A stretch of DNA of 64,000 bases, from positions 1,116,001-1,180,000 of the forward strand of contig CAVVCQ010000001.1 in NCBI GenBank assembly GCA_963746805.1, written 5' to 3'. A model generated the notes under the pieces. The model made no database searches, had not been told where the DNA came from, and saw nothing but the letters and a program-made list of their open reading frames with translations. Shown one piece after another: positions 7,625 through 15,247 of the stretch (position 1 is the stretch's first letter; every line of letters begins with the position of its first letter). This stretch comes from DATHTC01 sp963746805. GTDB taxonomy: Bacteria; Actinomycetota; Thermoleophilia; Gaiellales; Gaiellaceae. The position numbers and the translations under genes are program-made.

Positions 7625-8616
7625 CGGTACTCGCGCCCCGTGAAGCGGGCGAGCTTCTCCAGCGCGTGCTCGGCCTCGATCCGTCGCACCGTCCCCGAGC
7701 GTGAGCGCATCACGAGCGAGTCGGTCGTCGCGCCGTCGCGCGTGTAGCGCACGCCGCGGAGGAGGGCGCCGCCCGTGACGCCGGTGGCGGCGACGAAGAC
7801 GTCCTCGCCCGCGACGAGGTCGTCGGTCGTGAGCACCCGATCGACGTCGTAGCCGGCGTCGACGAGCTGTTGACGCTCCTCGTCGTTGCGCGGCCACAGG
7901 CGTCCCTGCAGCGCGCCGCCGAGGCACTTGATCGCCGCTGCCGAGATCACGCCCTCCGGCGTGCCGCCGACGCCCATGAGCAGGTCCACCCCGCTCCCGC
8001 CGTGCGCGGCCGCGATCGAGGGCGCCACGTCGCCGTCGCGGATGAGGTTGACTCGCGCGCCCGCCTCGCGCAGCTCCGCGATCAGGCCGTCGTGCCGGTC
8101 GCGCTCGAGCACGACGACGTTGACCTCCCGCGGAGTCTTGCCCTTGGCCTCGGCGACGCGCGCCACGTTCTCCGTCGGCGTGGCGTCGATGTCGATCGCA
8201 TCCGCAGCCTCGATCCCGACCGCGATCTTGTCCATGTAGACCGCCGCGCCCGGGAAGAACATCGAGCCGCGCTCGGCGACGGCGATGACGGCGATCGCGT
8301 TCGGCTGCCCGAGCGCCGTGAGGCGCGTCCCCTCGAGCGGGTCGACGGCGACGTCGACCGCCGGGCCGCGGCCCGAGCCGACCTCCTCGCCGTTGAAGAG
8401 CATCGGCGCCTCGTCCTTCTCCCCCTCGCCGATCACGACGACGCCGCCCATCTCGACCGTGTCGAGCATCGAGCGCATCGCGTCGACCGCCGCCTGGTCG
8501 GCACTCTCTTTCTCGCCCCGGCCGATCCAGCGGCCCGCGCCGAGCGCCGCCGCCTCGGTCACGCGGACGAGCTCGAGCGCGAGGTTCCGGTCCGGTGGCC
8601 GCGCAGTCGAGGACAC
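7621..8616 (-). CDS. glpX: class II fructose-1,6-bisphosphatase GlpX
   Basis: Dephosphorylates fructose 1,6-bisphosphate in gluconeogenesis; metal-dependent, cytosolic. Class II signatures are clear: GEGEKDEAP near residues 63-71, VDPLEGT near 91-97 (both supply metal ligands) and GVGGTPEGVISAAA later. The 331-residue length fits the family. GTG 8616 is preferred over an upstream start at 8679, which would run through a long intergenic hairpin and add an unconserved leader. It faces the aldolase gene, so the opposing steps of one pathway are arranged tail to tail. Confidence 0.93.
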   Translation of the reverse strand: MSSTARPPDRNLALELVRVTEAAALGAGRWIGRGEKESADQAAVDAMRSMLDTVEMGGVVVIGEGEKDEAPMLFNGEEVGSGRGPAVDVAVDPLEGTRLTALGQPNAIAVIAVAERGSMFFPGAAVYMDKIAVGIEAADAIDIDATPTENVARVAEAKGKTPREVNVVVLERDRHDGLIAELREAGARVNLIRDGDVAPSIAAAHGGSGVDLLMGVGGTPEGVISAAAIKCLGGALQGRLWPRNDEERQQLVDAGYDVDRVLTTDDLVAGEDVFVAATGVTGGALLRGVRYTRDGATTDSLVMRSRSGTVRRIEAEHALEKLARFTGREYR

Positions 8617-8630
8617 GGCCCGCGATGCTA

Positions 8631-8679
8631 GTGCCTCGTCCAGTGATGCCGTCGCGGCATACATCGCTGGACGGGGCAC
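8631..8679. repeat. 49-base nested imperfect hairpin
   Basis: Outer arms GTGCCTCGTCCAG (8631-8643) and CTGGACGGGGCAC (8667-8679) pair with one G-T mismatch. Inside is a perfect ATGCCG/CGGCAT stem around TCG. It lies between the glpX start and the end of the EamA gene and could be a leader structure of glpX or a read-through stopper. Confidence 0.5.
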
Positions 8680-8691
8680 TCGCGCGCGAAG

Positions 8692-8718
8692 AGGGGCGAC
8701 CGCCGCAGCGTCGCCCCT
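8692..8718 (-). terminator. terminator downstream of the EamA transporter gene
   Basis: AGGGGCGAC (8692-8700), nine-base loop, GTCGCCCCT (8710-8718): a perfect 9-base stem starting 13 bases after the stop codon of the leftward transporter gene, followed on that strand by CTTC. Confidence 0.6.
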
Positions 8719-8730
8719 CGGGGGGAGACT

Positions 8731-9642
8731 CTACTTCGACGCCCTGACGGATGGAAGCGGGCGAACCGGCGGCGCCTCGACCGGCGACCCCTCGTCCGGC
8801 TCGGCGATGACCACGAGGAGGCCCGCGGCCACGACGAGTAGGCCGCCGACGATCACGGTCCCCGTCAGCGGCTCGTCGAGGATCGCCCAGGCGAGGAGCG
8901 CGGCCGAGACCGGCTCGAGGTACGCCAGGATCCCGATCGCCTGCGCGGTCACCCGCCGGAGCAACCAGATGTAGAGGAGGCCCGACAGCGCGGTGAAGAC
9001 GACGCCGAGCAGCAGCACCCAGGCGACCTCGGCGCCGACCGGCAGCACCCGGCCCGCGCCGAGCAGGAACGGCGCGAGGCAGACGGCCGCGGCGGCGTAG
9101 TTCCAGAACGCGATCGTCGGCGGCTCGAGCGTCGCGGTCAGCCGTTTCGTCGCGATCACGAGCCCGGCATAGGTACCCGCGGCCCCGAGCCCGAGCGCGA
9201 CCGCGACCGGGTCGAGCGCCTCCCCGCCCTCGTCCCCCGCGAGCGCGATCAGCGCCAGGCCCAGGGCCGCGGGCGCGAGCGCGGCGAGCGCGACACGGCT
9301 GCGGCGCTCCGGCAGGAACAGCGGCGCGAACGCGGCGAGGAAGATCGGCGCGGTGTAGACGGTCAGCACCGCGACGGCGACCGACGAGCGCTTGATCGTC
9401 TCGAAGAAGAGGAACCAGTGCAGGCCGAGGATCGCGCCGACGAGGAGCACGCGCCACGGCCGCTCGGGAAGCCGCAGGAGATCGAGCCGCCGCGCCGCGG
9501 CGAAGATGAGGAACACCGCCGCGGCCGCGAGTGCGAGGCGCCAGAACACGAGCACGCGGGCGTCCAGGTCGACGCCCGCGACGATCACCGAGATGATCCC
9601 CCAGGAGGCAGCGAGGCCCGCGACGGCGAGGTTCCACCGCAC
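8731..9642 (-). CDS. EamA/DMT family transporter
   Basis: Inner-membrane drug/metabolite transporter with two EamA repeats and about ten membrane spans. Repeat 1 starts MRWNLAVAGLAASWGIISVI and includes FWRLALAAAA; repeat 2 includes TYAGLVIATKRL and ends AYLEPVSAALLAWAILDEPL, a classic EamA motif. The 303-residue length is normal. The substrate cannot be read from sequence; amino acids, nucleosides or drugs are typical for the family. It has its own terminator and is separated from the SRPBCC gene upstream by only 18 bases, so it may be a third gene in the ArsR operon. Confidence 0.85.
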   Translation of the reverse strand: MRWNLAVAGLAASWGIISVIVAGVDLDARVLVFWRLALAAAAVFLIFAAARRLDLLRLPERPWRVLLVGAILGLHWFLFFETIKRSSVAVAVLTVYTAPIFLAAFAPLFLPERRSRVALAALAPAALGLALIALAGDEGGEALDPVAVALGLGAAGTYAGLVIATKRLTATLEPPTIAFWNYAAAAVCLAPFLLGAGRVLPVGAEVAWVLLLGVVFTALSGLLYIWLLRRVTAQAIGILAYLEPVSAALLAWAILDEPLTGTVIVGGLLVVAAGLLVVIAEPDEGSPVEAPPVRPLPSVRASK

Positions 9643-9660
9643 GGGCCCCGATGCTACGGA

Positions 9661-10107
9661 CTACGCCGCCGCTGCCTCCACGAACCTGCCGAGGACGACG
9701 TCCCAGCCCTTGTCGTACCCGTCGTAGCCGTCGCCGCCGATCTCCTCTGGCCAGCCGCGATGCTCGAGCTCGACCCGCGTCGTCTCGCCCTCCTCGCTGA
9801 ACCGCACCTCGACCTCCGTGAGCGGCCGCCGGGGATTCACCCGCCACGCGAGCACGAACCGGCTCGGCGGCTCCCAGACGAGCACGTCGGCCCAGTCCGC
9901 CTCCTCGCCGCTCGTCGAGACCTCGTACAGCCGCCCGCCCGCGCGCCCCTCCCAGACGAGCTCGGCCACGTCCGCCTCGTGGATCGAATGCGTGAGCGTC
10001 GGCCACCAGCTGCCCACGCCCGCGGTGAAGAGCTCGAACGCGCGCTCGAGCGGCAGCTCCACGCGCACCACCTTCCGTACCGAGAGCGTTGCCGTCTCTG
10101 CCGTCAT
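9661..10107 (-). CDS. SRPBCC (AHSA1-like) domain protein
   Basis: START/Bet v1-like fold protein of the AHSA1 type, 148 residues. It begins with KVVRVELPLERAFELFTAG, shows the FVLAWRVNP strand, and ends with the long helix GYDKGWDVVLGRFVEAA, which covers the hydrophobic pocket. Ligand unknown. Its ATG overlaps the stop of the upstream ArsR-type regulator by four bases (ATGA). This ArsR plus SRPBCC pairing is widespread in Actinobacteria, where the regulator controls its own operon. Confidence 0.8.
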   Translation of the reverse strand: MTAETATLSVRKVVRVELPLERAFELFTAGVGSWWPTLTHSIHEADVAELVWEGRAGGRLYEVSTSGEEADWADVLVWEPPSRFVLAWRVNPRRPLTEVEVRFSEEGETTRVELEHRGWPEEIGGDGYDGYDKGWDVVLGRFVEAAAA

Positions 10108-10394
10108 CGCCGTGCCTCCTCCTGCGCCGCCGCCGCGAAGGCCGCGAGCGCGTCGCTCCAGAACGAGTCCAGGGCCGCGCGCAGCTCGTCGAGCCCGTCC
10201 GGATCGAGCCGGTAGAGCCGCCGCGTCCCGTGCTTGCGGGCGACGACGAGCCCGGCATCCTCGAGCACGCGCAGGTGCTGCGAGACCGCAGGCCGGCTCA
10301 CCGGCAGGCCCTCCGCGAGCTCCCCCACGGCCTTCGCGCCGCCGCGGAGCCGCTCGAGGATCGCCCGCCTCGTGGGATCTCCGAGTGCGTCCAT
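10104..10394 (-). CDS. ArsR family winged-helix regulator
   Basis: Small transcriptional repressor of about 96 residues. It starts MDALGDPTRRAILERL and has the recognition region LPVSRPAVSQHLRVLEDAGLV followed by the wing ARKHGTRRLYRL, typical of ArsR members paired with SRPBCC proteins; no metal-binding Cys pair is seen, so the signal is probably not a metal. ATG 10394 is preferred: it has GGAAGGG just upstream, whereas the next ATG at 10412 sits inside the palindromic operator. It is translationally coupled to the SRPBCC gene and is probably autoregulated. Confidence 0.85.
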   Translation of the reverse strand: MDALGDPTRRAILERLRGGAKAVGELAEGLPVSRPAVSQHLRVLEDAGLVVARKHGTRRLYRLDPDGLDELRAALDSFWSDALAAFAAAAQEEARR

Positions 10395-10396
10395 CG

Positions 10397-10442
10397 CCCT
10401 TCCGTAAGCCATGACTTACGTAAGTGTACGCTTACGGAAGGG
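10397..10442. promoter_or_regulatory. nested palindromic operator upstream of the ArsR gene
   Basis: A perfect 13-base inverted repeat, CCCTTCCGTAAGC (10397-10409) and GCTTACGGAAGGG (10430-10442), encloses a centred 10-base palindrome CTTACGTAAG (10415-10424) with five bases on each side. Another copy of CCGTAAGC lies at 10482-10489, just before the rightward gene. The layout suggests several regulator dimers binding between the divergent ArsR and kinase-like genes. Confidence 0.8.
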
Positions 10443-10491
10443 TGTGGTCAACCCCCTGGTCGCACGCCGAGCGCCGCAGTACCGTAAGCGC

Positions 10492-11088
10492 GTGGAAGAC
10501 GAGTTCCAGCGACTGCTCGAATCGCGCGCCCGCCTCGTGGCGTGCAGCGATGCGGCCCGCGCGGAGCTCGGCCGGGCCCTCCACGACGGCGCCCAGCAGC
10601 GCGTCGTCGCGGTCTCGCTCCTGCTACGGGCGCTCAAGGGCCGGCTCGACGACGCGGACGCCGTCGCGCTCGTCGACCAGGCGATCGAGGAGCTCGCCCT
10701 GACCGGCGAGGAGCTCCGCGAGCTCGCACGCCGCCTCCACCCCGTCGCCCTCACCGACCGCGGCCTCGGGCCGGCGCTCTTCGCCGCGTCCACGCGCGCG
10801 CCGGTCCCCGTCGAGCTCGACGTCCCGGACGAGCGCTTCCCGGGCGAGATCGAGCGCGCGGCCTACGACGTCGTCCTCGGCGCGATCGAGTGCGCGGGCG
10901 AGGCCGGCTCGCACCTCCAGGTCTCGCTCGCGCAGCAGAACGGGCATGTGACGCTCGACGTGAGCGGCTGCGGCGAGCTCGGCGGCGACCGCCTGTGTGC
11001 GCTCGCCGACCGCGTCGAGACGATCAACGGCAGCCTCGAGATCGACGGGACCGTGCTCCGAGCACGGTTCCCGGTCGCCGCCGGCTGA
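10492..11088 (+). CDS. histidine-kinase-like protein, HisKA_3 type with degenerate ATPase region
   Basis: 198-residue soluble protein. The region AARAELGRALHDGAQQRV matches the dimerisation/phospho-His box of NarL-type kinases (HisKA_3), and ELARRLHPVALTDRGLGPAL matches the following linker. The part that should be the ATPase domain keeps only its outline: the expected N box is replaced by GAIECAGEAGSH and no DxGxG motif is found. There is no sensor domain, membrane span or response regulator nearby. It may be a phosphotransfer or dimerisation partner rather than an active kinase. GTG 10492 is chosen because earlier starts run through the operator. It is divergent from the ArsR gene. Confidence 0.65.
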   Translation: MEDEFQRLLESRARLVACSDAARAELGRALHDGAQQRVVAVSLLLRALKGRLDDADAVALVDQAIEELALTGEELRELARRLHPVALTDRGLGPALFAASTRAPVPVELDVPDERFPGEIERAAYDVVLGAIECAGEAGSHLQVSLAQQNGHVTLDVSGCGELGGDRLCALADRVETINGSLEIDGTVLRARFPVAAG

Positions 11089-11089
11089 C

Positions 11090-12601
11090 CTACATCCGCT
11101 CCGGCGCCTCGACCCCGACGAGGTCGAGCGACCGGGCGAGCACGTGACGGGTCGCCTGCACGAGCGCGAGCCGGAACGCCTGCTCGTCGCTCTCGAGCAC
11201 GCGGTGCTCGTGGTAGAAGCGGTGGAAGTCGTCGGCGAGCCCGATCGCGTACTCGGGCACGGCGTGCGGCCCGCGCCGCTCGGCCGCCTCGTCGACGAGC
11301 GCGGGGAAGTCCGTGAGCCGCTTCACGAGGGCGCGCTCCTCGGGGGCGAGCGCCGCCGGAGGCTCGGCCGAGACAGCCGCGTCGCCTGCGTTGCGGAGGA
11401 TCCCGGCGATCCGAGCGTGCGCGTACTGGACGTAGTAGACGGGGTTCTTCTGCGTCTTCTCCTTCGCCAGGTCCACGTCGATCTCGATCGTCCGGTCGGG
11501 GCCGCGGTTGACGAGGAACCACCGGGCCGCGTCGATGCCGACCTCGTCGATGAAGTCGTCGAGGAAGACCACGTCGCCGCGCCGCTTCGACATCTTCGCC
11601 TGCTCGCCCCCGCTCGTCAGGTGGACGAGCTGGTAGAGCAGCACCTCGACCCGTTCGGGGTCCTTCCCGAGCAGCGCGGCCGCGGCCTTCAGCCGCGCCA
11701 CGTACCCGTGGTGGTCGGCCCCGAGGACGTAGATCGCGCGGTCGAAGCCGCGGTCGAGCTTGTCGAGGAGGTAGGCGACGTCGGCCGCGTAGTAGAGGAA
11801 CGAGCCGTCCGAGGAGCGGACGAGCGGCCGGTCCTTGTCGTCGCCGTACTTCGACGTCGGCGCCCACAGCGTGCCCTCCGCCTCGTAGGTCTCGATCCGC
11901 TGCAGCACGTCCGGGACGTGCCGCGCCATCTCGCTCTGCAGCGCCCACGAGTCGAAGTGGATGCGGAAGCGCTCGAGCGACGCCTCGATCTGCGCCCGCA
12001 TGCGCTCGACCGGGTCGCCGGGGAGCCGCGCCAGCTCGGCGACGTAGGCGCCGTGGTAGCCGTCCGCGGGCGGCTCCTCACCGCGCCCGGCGGCTTCGAC
12101 CGAGGCGCGGAAGCGGTCCATCTGCGCGCCCTCGTCGTTGTAGTAGTACTCGCGCTCGACGTCGTGGCCGGCGAACTGGAGCAGGCGCGCGACGGCGTCG
12201 CCGTAGGCGCCGTTCCGGGCGGAGGCGACGGTGACCGGCCCGGTCGGATTCGCGGACACCATCTCGACCTGGATCCGTTCGGGCGCCGTCGCGGAGCCGC
12301 CGCCGTAGTCGCTGCCGCGCACGAGGATCTCCGCGAGCGCCTCGCCGTACCACGCCGGCGAGAGCCAGAGGTTGACGAAGCCGGGGCCGGCGACCTCCGC
12401 CCTCTCGACCGCGTCGAGACCCTCCGCGGCGCGCGCGTACTCCTCCGCGAGCTCCCGGGGCGGGCGCTTCACCGCGGCCGCCTGCCGCAGCGCCACGTTC
12501 GTCGCGAAGTCGCCGTGCTCGGGGTTCCCGGGGCGCTCGAGCGCGACCGGCGCGCCGAGTGTCTCGGCGAGGGTGGTGCGGAGGCGCTCGACGGCGGTCA
12601 C
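11090..12601 (-). CDS. argS: arginine--tRNA ligase with altered HIGH motif
   Basis: Class I aminoacyl-tRNA synthetase charging tRNA-Arg. N-terminal additional domain (ERPGNPEHGDFATNVAL, residues 22-38), catalytic core with VEMVSANPTGP (112-122), EYYYNDEGAQ (151-160), GADHHGYVARLKAA (294-307) and KMSKRRGD (336-343), then the DALR anticodon domain (NPVYYVQYAHARIAGI onward). Where most ArgRS have HxGH, this one reads TVAS (124-127). At 503 residues it is somewhat short for the family. The product call is secure because all other blocks match; the changed motif is discussed as a finding. It is divergent from the DUF3467 gene. Confidence 0.9.
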   Translation of the reverse strand: MTAVERLRTTLAETLGAPVALERPGNPEHGDFATNVALRQAAAVKRPPRELAEEYARAAEGLDAVERAEVAGPGFVNLWLSPAWYGEALAEILVRGSDYGGGSATAPERIQVEMVSANPTGPVTVASARNGAYGDAVARLLQFAGHDVEREYYYNDEGAQMDRFRASVEAAGRGEEPPADGYHGAYVAELARLPGDPVERMRAQIEASLERFRIHFDSWALQSEMARHVPDVLQRIETYEAEGTLWAPTSKYGDDKDRPLVRSSDGSFLYYAADVAYLLDKLDRGFDRAIYVLGADHHGYVARLKAAAALLGKDPERVEVLLYQLVHLTSGGEQAKMSKRRGDVVFLDDFIDEVGIDAARWFLVNRGPDRTIEIDVDLAKEKTQKNPVYYVQYAHARIAGILRNAGDAAVSAEPPAALAPEERALVKRLTDFPALVDEAAERRGPHAVPEYAIGLADDFHRFYHEHRVLESDEQAFRLALVQATRHVLARSLDLVGVEAPERM

Positions 12602-12621
12602 GGGTGGCGTATCGTAGAGAC

Positions 12622-12918
12622 GTGGACGAGGACTCCCAGGAGCGCCACCTCAACCTGCACCTCGATCCGGAGAAGCACCTGGCCGGCGTCTACGCGAACT
12701 TCGCGAACGTCAGCTTCTCCGACTACGAGTTCACGATCACGTTCGCGCGGATCGAGCACGAGGTCGACGAGGGCGAGATCCCCGGCGCGGTCGTCGCGCG
12801 CGTGAACATGTCGCCCCGGTTCGTCGAGGAGCTCCAGGCGGCGATCGCCGACGCCTGGTCGAAGTGGTCGAGCCGCGAGGCGATCAGGAACCTGCCGGAG
12901 GCGCCGCCGAGCTCCTAG
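12622..12918 (+). CDS. DUF3467 domain protein
   Basis: 98-residue protein matching the DUF3467 family: LAGVYANFANVSFSDYEFTITFARI in the first half, then VVARVNMSPRFVEELQAAI. Function unknown in all members. The start GTG 12622 is 20 bases from the divergent argS start, so the promoters must overlap. Its 3' end overlaps the converging M48 peptidase gene by 35 bases. Confidence 0.75.
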   Translation: MDEDSQERHLNLHLDPEKHLAGVYANFANVSFSDYEFTITFARIEHEVDEGEIPGAVVARVNMSPRFVEELQAAIADAWSKWSSREAIRNLPEAPPSS

Positions 12919-14062
12919 CGGCGCGGATCCGCTCCTCGGTCGTCGGGTGCGTCGCGAGCAGGATGCGCGCCCACGCCGGCGGCGAGGGATCGTTGAGGTT
13001 GGTGCGGACGAAGCGGCGGAACGTGGCCTCGGCCGCGGCCGGCTCGCCCGTCGCCGCCAGCCCGAGATGGTCGGCCTCGGCCTCGTAGCGCCGCGAGACC
13101 GCGTTCGTCAGCGGCAGCACCGCGAGCTGGAGGAGGACGACGACGAGCACCGCCTTCGGCACCTGGCCCGGGTCCTCGAGGCGAACGGTCCGCGACAGGA
13201 TCCAGACGAGCGGCGGCGCGAGCAGCGCCAGCCAGCCGAGCCCCTTCCAGATGTGGTGCGCCTCGACGTGCGCGAGCTCGTGCGCCGCGAGGAAGCGGAT
13301 CTCGTCGTCGGTGTAGCGGCCGTCGAGGAGCGTGTCCCAGAGCACGACGGTGCGCGTCGCGCCGAGCCCGTAGACCTCCGCGTTCACCCGCGTCGTCCGC
13401 TCGCTCGCCCGGCGCACCTCGACGCGGTCGACCTGCACGCCGAGCCGGTCGCCGAGTGCCCGGATCTCCGCGGCGAGCGCCGGGTCGTCGAGCCGGTCGA
13501 GCTTCGGCGCGAGGACGAGCGGCTGCAGCAGCACGGACGCGGCGCCGACGACGACGAGCGCCGGCGCGCCCACGAGCCACCAGCGGCGGCCGAAGCGCCG
13601 CGCGAGCAGCATCCCGGCCGCGAGCGCGACACAGGCGAGCACGACCGAGCCGAGGAGCTCGAGCCACGGGTTCAGCACGAGCCGGTCGAGGTAGCCCGCG
13701 TCGGAGAGGTCGTAGCGGCGCCGCCACCACTGCGCGGCGACGGCGACCGGCAGACGCGCGAGCCACATCGCGCGCGAGGACGACCAGGAGCACCTGCAGG
13801 CCGCGCACGACCGCGGGCCCGCGCGCGCGCTGCGCCAGGCGCGGGCCGAGCGGGACGAGCGCGACGAGCACCGCGAGCTCCACGGCGAGGGCCGCGAGCC
13901 AGAGGAGCCGCGCCCCGCGCGCGTACGCCTCCGCGCGCTCGAGCACGTCGCTGCTCGAAGGCCACGCGTCCGCTCCCGGTCTGCACCCGTGTCGGCGCGC
14001 CAGAGGAGCGTCGCGGCCAGGAGCCAGCCGAGTACGGTTCCACTTCCGATGGCCCACCGCAT
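12884..14062 (-). CDS. M48 family metallopeptidase (two frame breaks)
   Basis: Membrane zinc peptidase of the Ste24/HtpX type. The C-terminal part is intact: AAHELAHVEAHH supplies the HExxH zinc site, RRYEAEADHLGL the third ligand, flanked by several membrane spans. The N-terminal part is split: MRWAIGSGTVLGWLLAATLL is in frame 1, the segment SDVLERAEAYARGARLLWLA to LLVVLAR (about 13970-13775) reads in a second frame, and WLARLPVAVAAQWWRRRYD returns to frame 1. Two compensating one-base indels explain this. Either the assembly is wrong here or the gene is broken. The start overlaps the divergent phosphoesterase start by about 14 bases. Confidence 0.7.
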   Translation of the reverse strand: MRWAIGSGTVLGWLLAATLLWRADTGADRERTRGLRAATCSSARRRTRAGRGSSGSRPSPWSSRCSSRSSRSARAWRSARAGPRSCAACRCSWSSSRAMWLARLPVAVAAQWWRRRYDLSDAGYLDRLVLNPWLELLGSVVLACVALAAGMLLARRFGRRWWLVGAPALVVVGAASVLLQPLVLAPKLDRLDDPALAAEIRALGDRLGVQVDRVEVRRASERTTRVNAEVYGLGATRTVVLWDTLLDGRYTDDEIRFLAAHELAHVEAHHIWKGLGWLALLAPPLVWILSRTVRLEDPGQVPKAVLVVVLLQLAVLPLTNAVSRRYEAEADHLGLAATGEPAAAEATFRRFVRTNLNDPSPPAWARILLATHPTTEERIRAARSSAAPPAGS

Positions 14063-14790
14063 CGCAGTCATCTCCGACGTCCACGCTAACCTCGCCGCCC
14101 TCGAGGCCGTCCTCTCGGCGATCGAGAAGGAGGGCGTCGAGGAGATCTGGTGCCTCGGCGACACCGTCGGCTACGGGCCACGGCCGAACGAGTGCTGCCG
14201 GATCGTGCAGGAGCGGGCGACGCTGTGCCTCGTCGGCAACCACGACCTCGTCGCGCTCGAGAGCGCCGGCGTGAACGTGGCCGAGTTCAACCCGGACGCC
14301 GCCGCCGCGGCCCGGTGGACGACGGCCGCGCTCGACGAGCACTCGCGGGCGTTCCTCGAGTCGCTCCAGCCCGAGGCGTGGCGCGAGGGCGCCGCGATGT
14401 TCCACGCGAGCGCGCGGGACCCGGTCTGGGAGTACGTCCTGACCGGCGAGGCGGCGCTGGGCACGTTCGAGGCGACCGCAGGAGGCGCTCGTGCTCGTCG
14501 GCCACAGCCACGTCGCCCTCGCGATCTCGCTCGACGGCGACCGGCTCGAGGGCGGCGTCGCGAGCGGCGGCACCGAGATCCCGCTCGACGGCGCCCGCCG
14601 CCTGCTCAACCCGGGCTCCGTCGGACAGCCGCGCGACGGCGACCCGCGCGCCGCCTGGCTCCTGCTCGACCTCGACGCGAGGTTTGCCGCCTTCCGCCGC
14701 GTCGAATACCCGATCTCGGAGACACAGCGCGAGATCCACGACCGCGGCCTTCCGGCCTCGCTCGCCGAACGGCTCGCGCTCGGCCACTGA
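14049..14790 (+). CDS. calcineurin-like metallophosphoesterase (one frame break)
   Basis: YfcE/MJ0936-type phosphodiesterase. The metal-site blocks are in order: ISDVHANLAALEAVL (residues 8-22), WCLGDTVGYGP (34-44), LVGNHDLVAL and, after a frame break, LVGHSHVALAI. The first part runs to about 14480 and the GHSH block continues one frame over from about 14481 to the TGA at 14790; the total length is a multiple of three plus one, so one extra base in GCAGGAGGCGC is likely. Probably functional if the extra base is an assembly error. The substrate could be a cyclic nucleotide or another phosphodiester; not resolved. Confidence 0.75.
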
Positions 14791-14803
14791 CCGAGGAGGA
14801 CCG

Positions 14804-15241
14804 ATCCGCACAGCACTCGGCAGCGCGGGGGTCGTCGCCCTCCTCGTCGTGCTCGCGCTCGCGGGCTGCGGCGGGGGCGACGGCGCGGACGAGGCCTCGC
14901 CCCCTTCCCGGCCGACGCTCGCGGCGGCGACGGCGGACCGGCTGGTGGCGCGCTCCGACACGATCGCGCTGAAGCTCGCGGCCGGCGACGAGTGCGGCGC
15001 GGCGCACGAGGCCGATGCGCTCAGCGCCGACGCGATCGCCGCGGTGAACGCCGGCGAGATCCCCGCCGTCTACCAGGAGGAGCTCGTCGCGCGCACGCAG
15101 GAGCTCGTGAACGCCGTCAACTGCCCGCCGCCGGTCGTCCAGCCGGAGCCGCAGGCCGACGAGGACGAGGACGACGACGGGCGCGGGCGCGGCAAGAAGA
15201 AGGGGCGCAAGAAGGACCGCGACGACGAGGACGACGGATGA
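14804..15241 (+). CDS. lipoprotein with charged tail; apparent ATC start
   Basis: Predicted exported lipoprotein of about 145 residues. The N-terminus RTALGSAGVVALLVVLALAG is a signal peptide followed by the lipobox Cys (LALAGC) and GGG. The body is Ala-rich with two more cysteines (GDECGAAH, VNCPP), and the tail is a run of Asp/Glu then Lys/Arg. There is no ATG, GTG or TTG in frame before the signal peptide; an ATC at 14804 sits four bases after a perfect AGGAGG. The stop is next to an ATG likely used by the kinase gene. Function unknown. Confidence 0.6.
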   Translation: MRTALGSAGVVALLVVLALAGCGGGDGADEASPPSRPTLAAATADRLVARSDTIALKLAAGDECGAAHEADALSADAIAAVNAGEIPAVYQEELVARTQELVNAVNCPPPVVQPEPQADEDEDDDGRGRGKKKGRKKDRDDEDDG

Positions 15242-15247
15242 GCTGCG

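Noticed and set aside
9661..10258. Long rightward and leftward open frames rich in Arg, Pro and Ala across many genes, some over 500 codons
   Set aside because: In DNA this GC-rich the antisense and shifted frames of real genes stay open by default. These lack family motifs, have Arg/Pro/Ala-dominated composition, and overlap well-supported genes.
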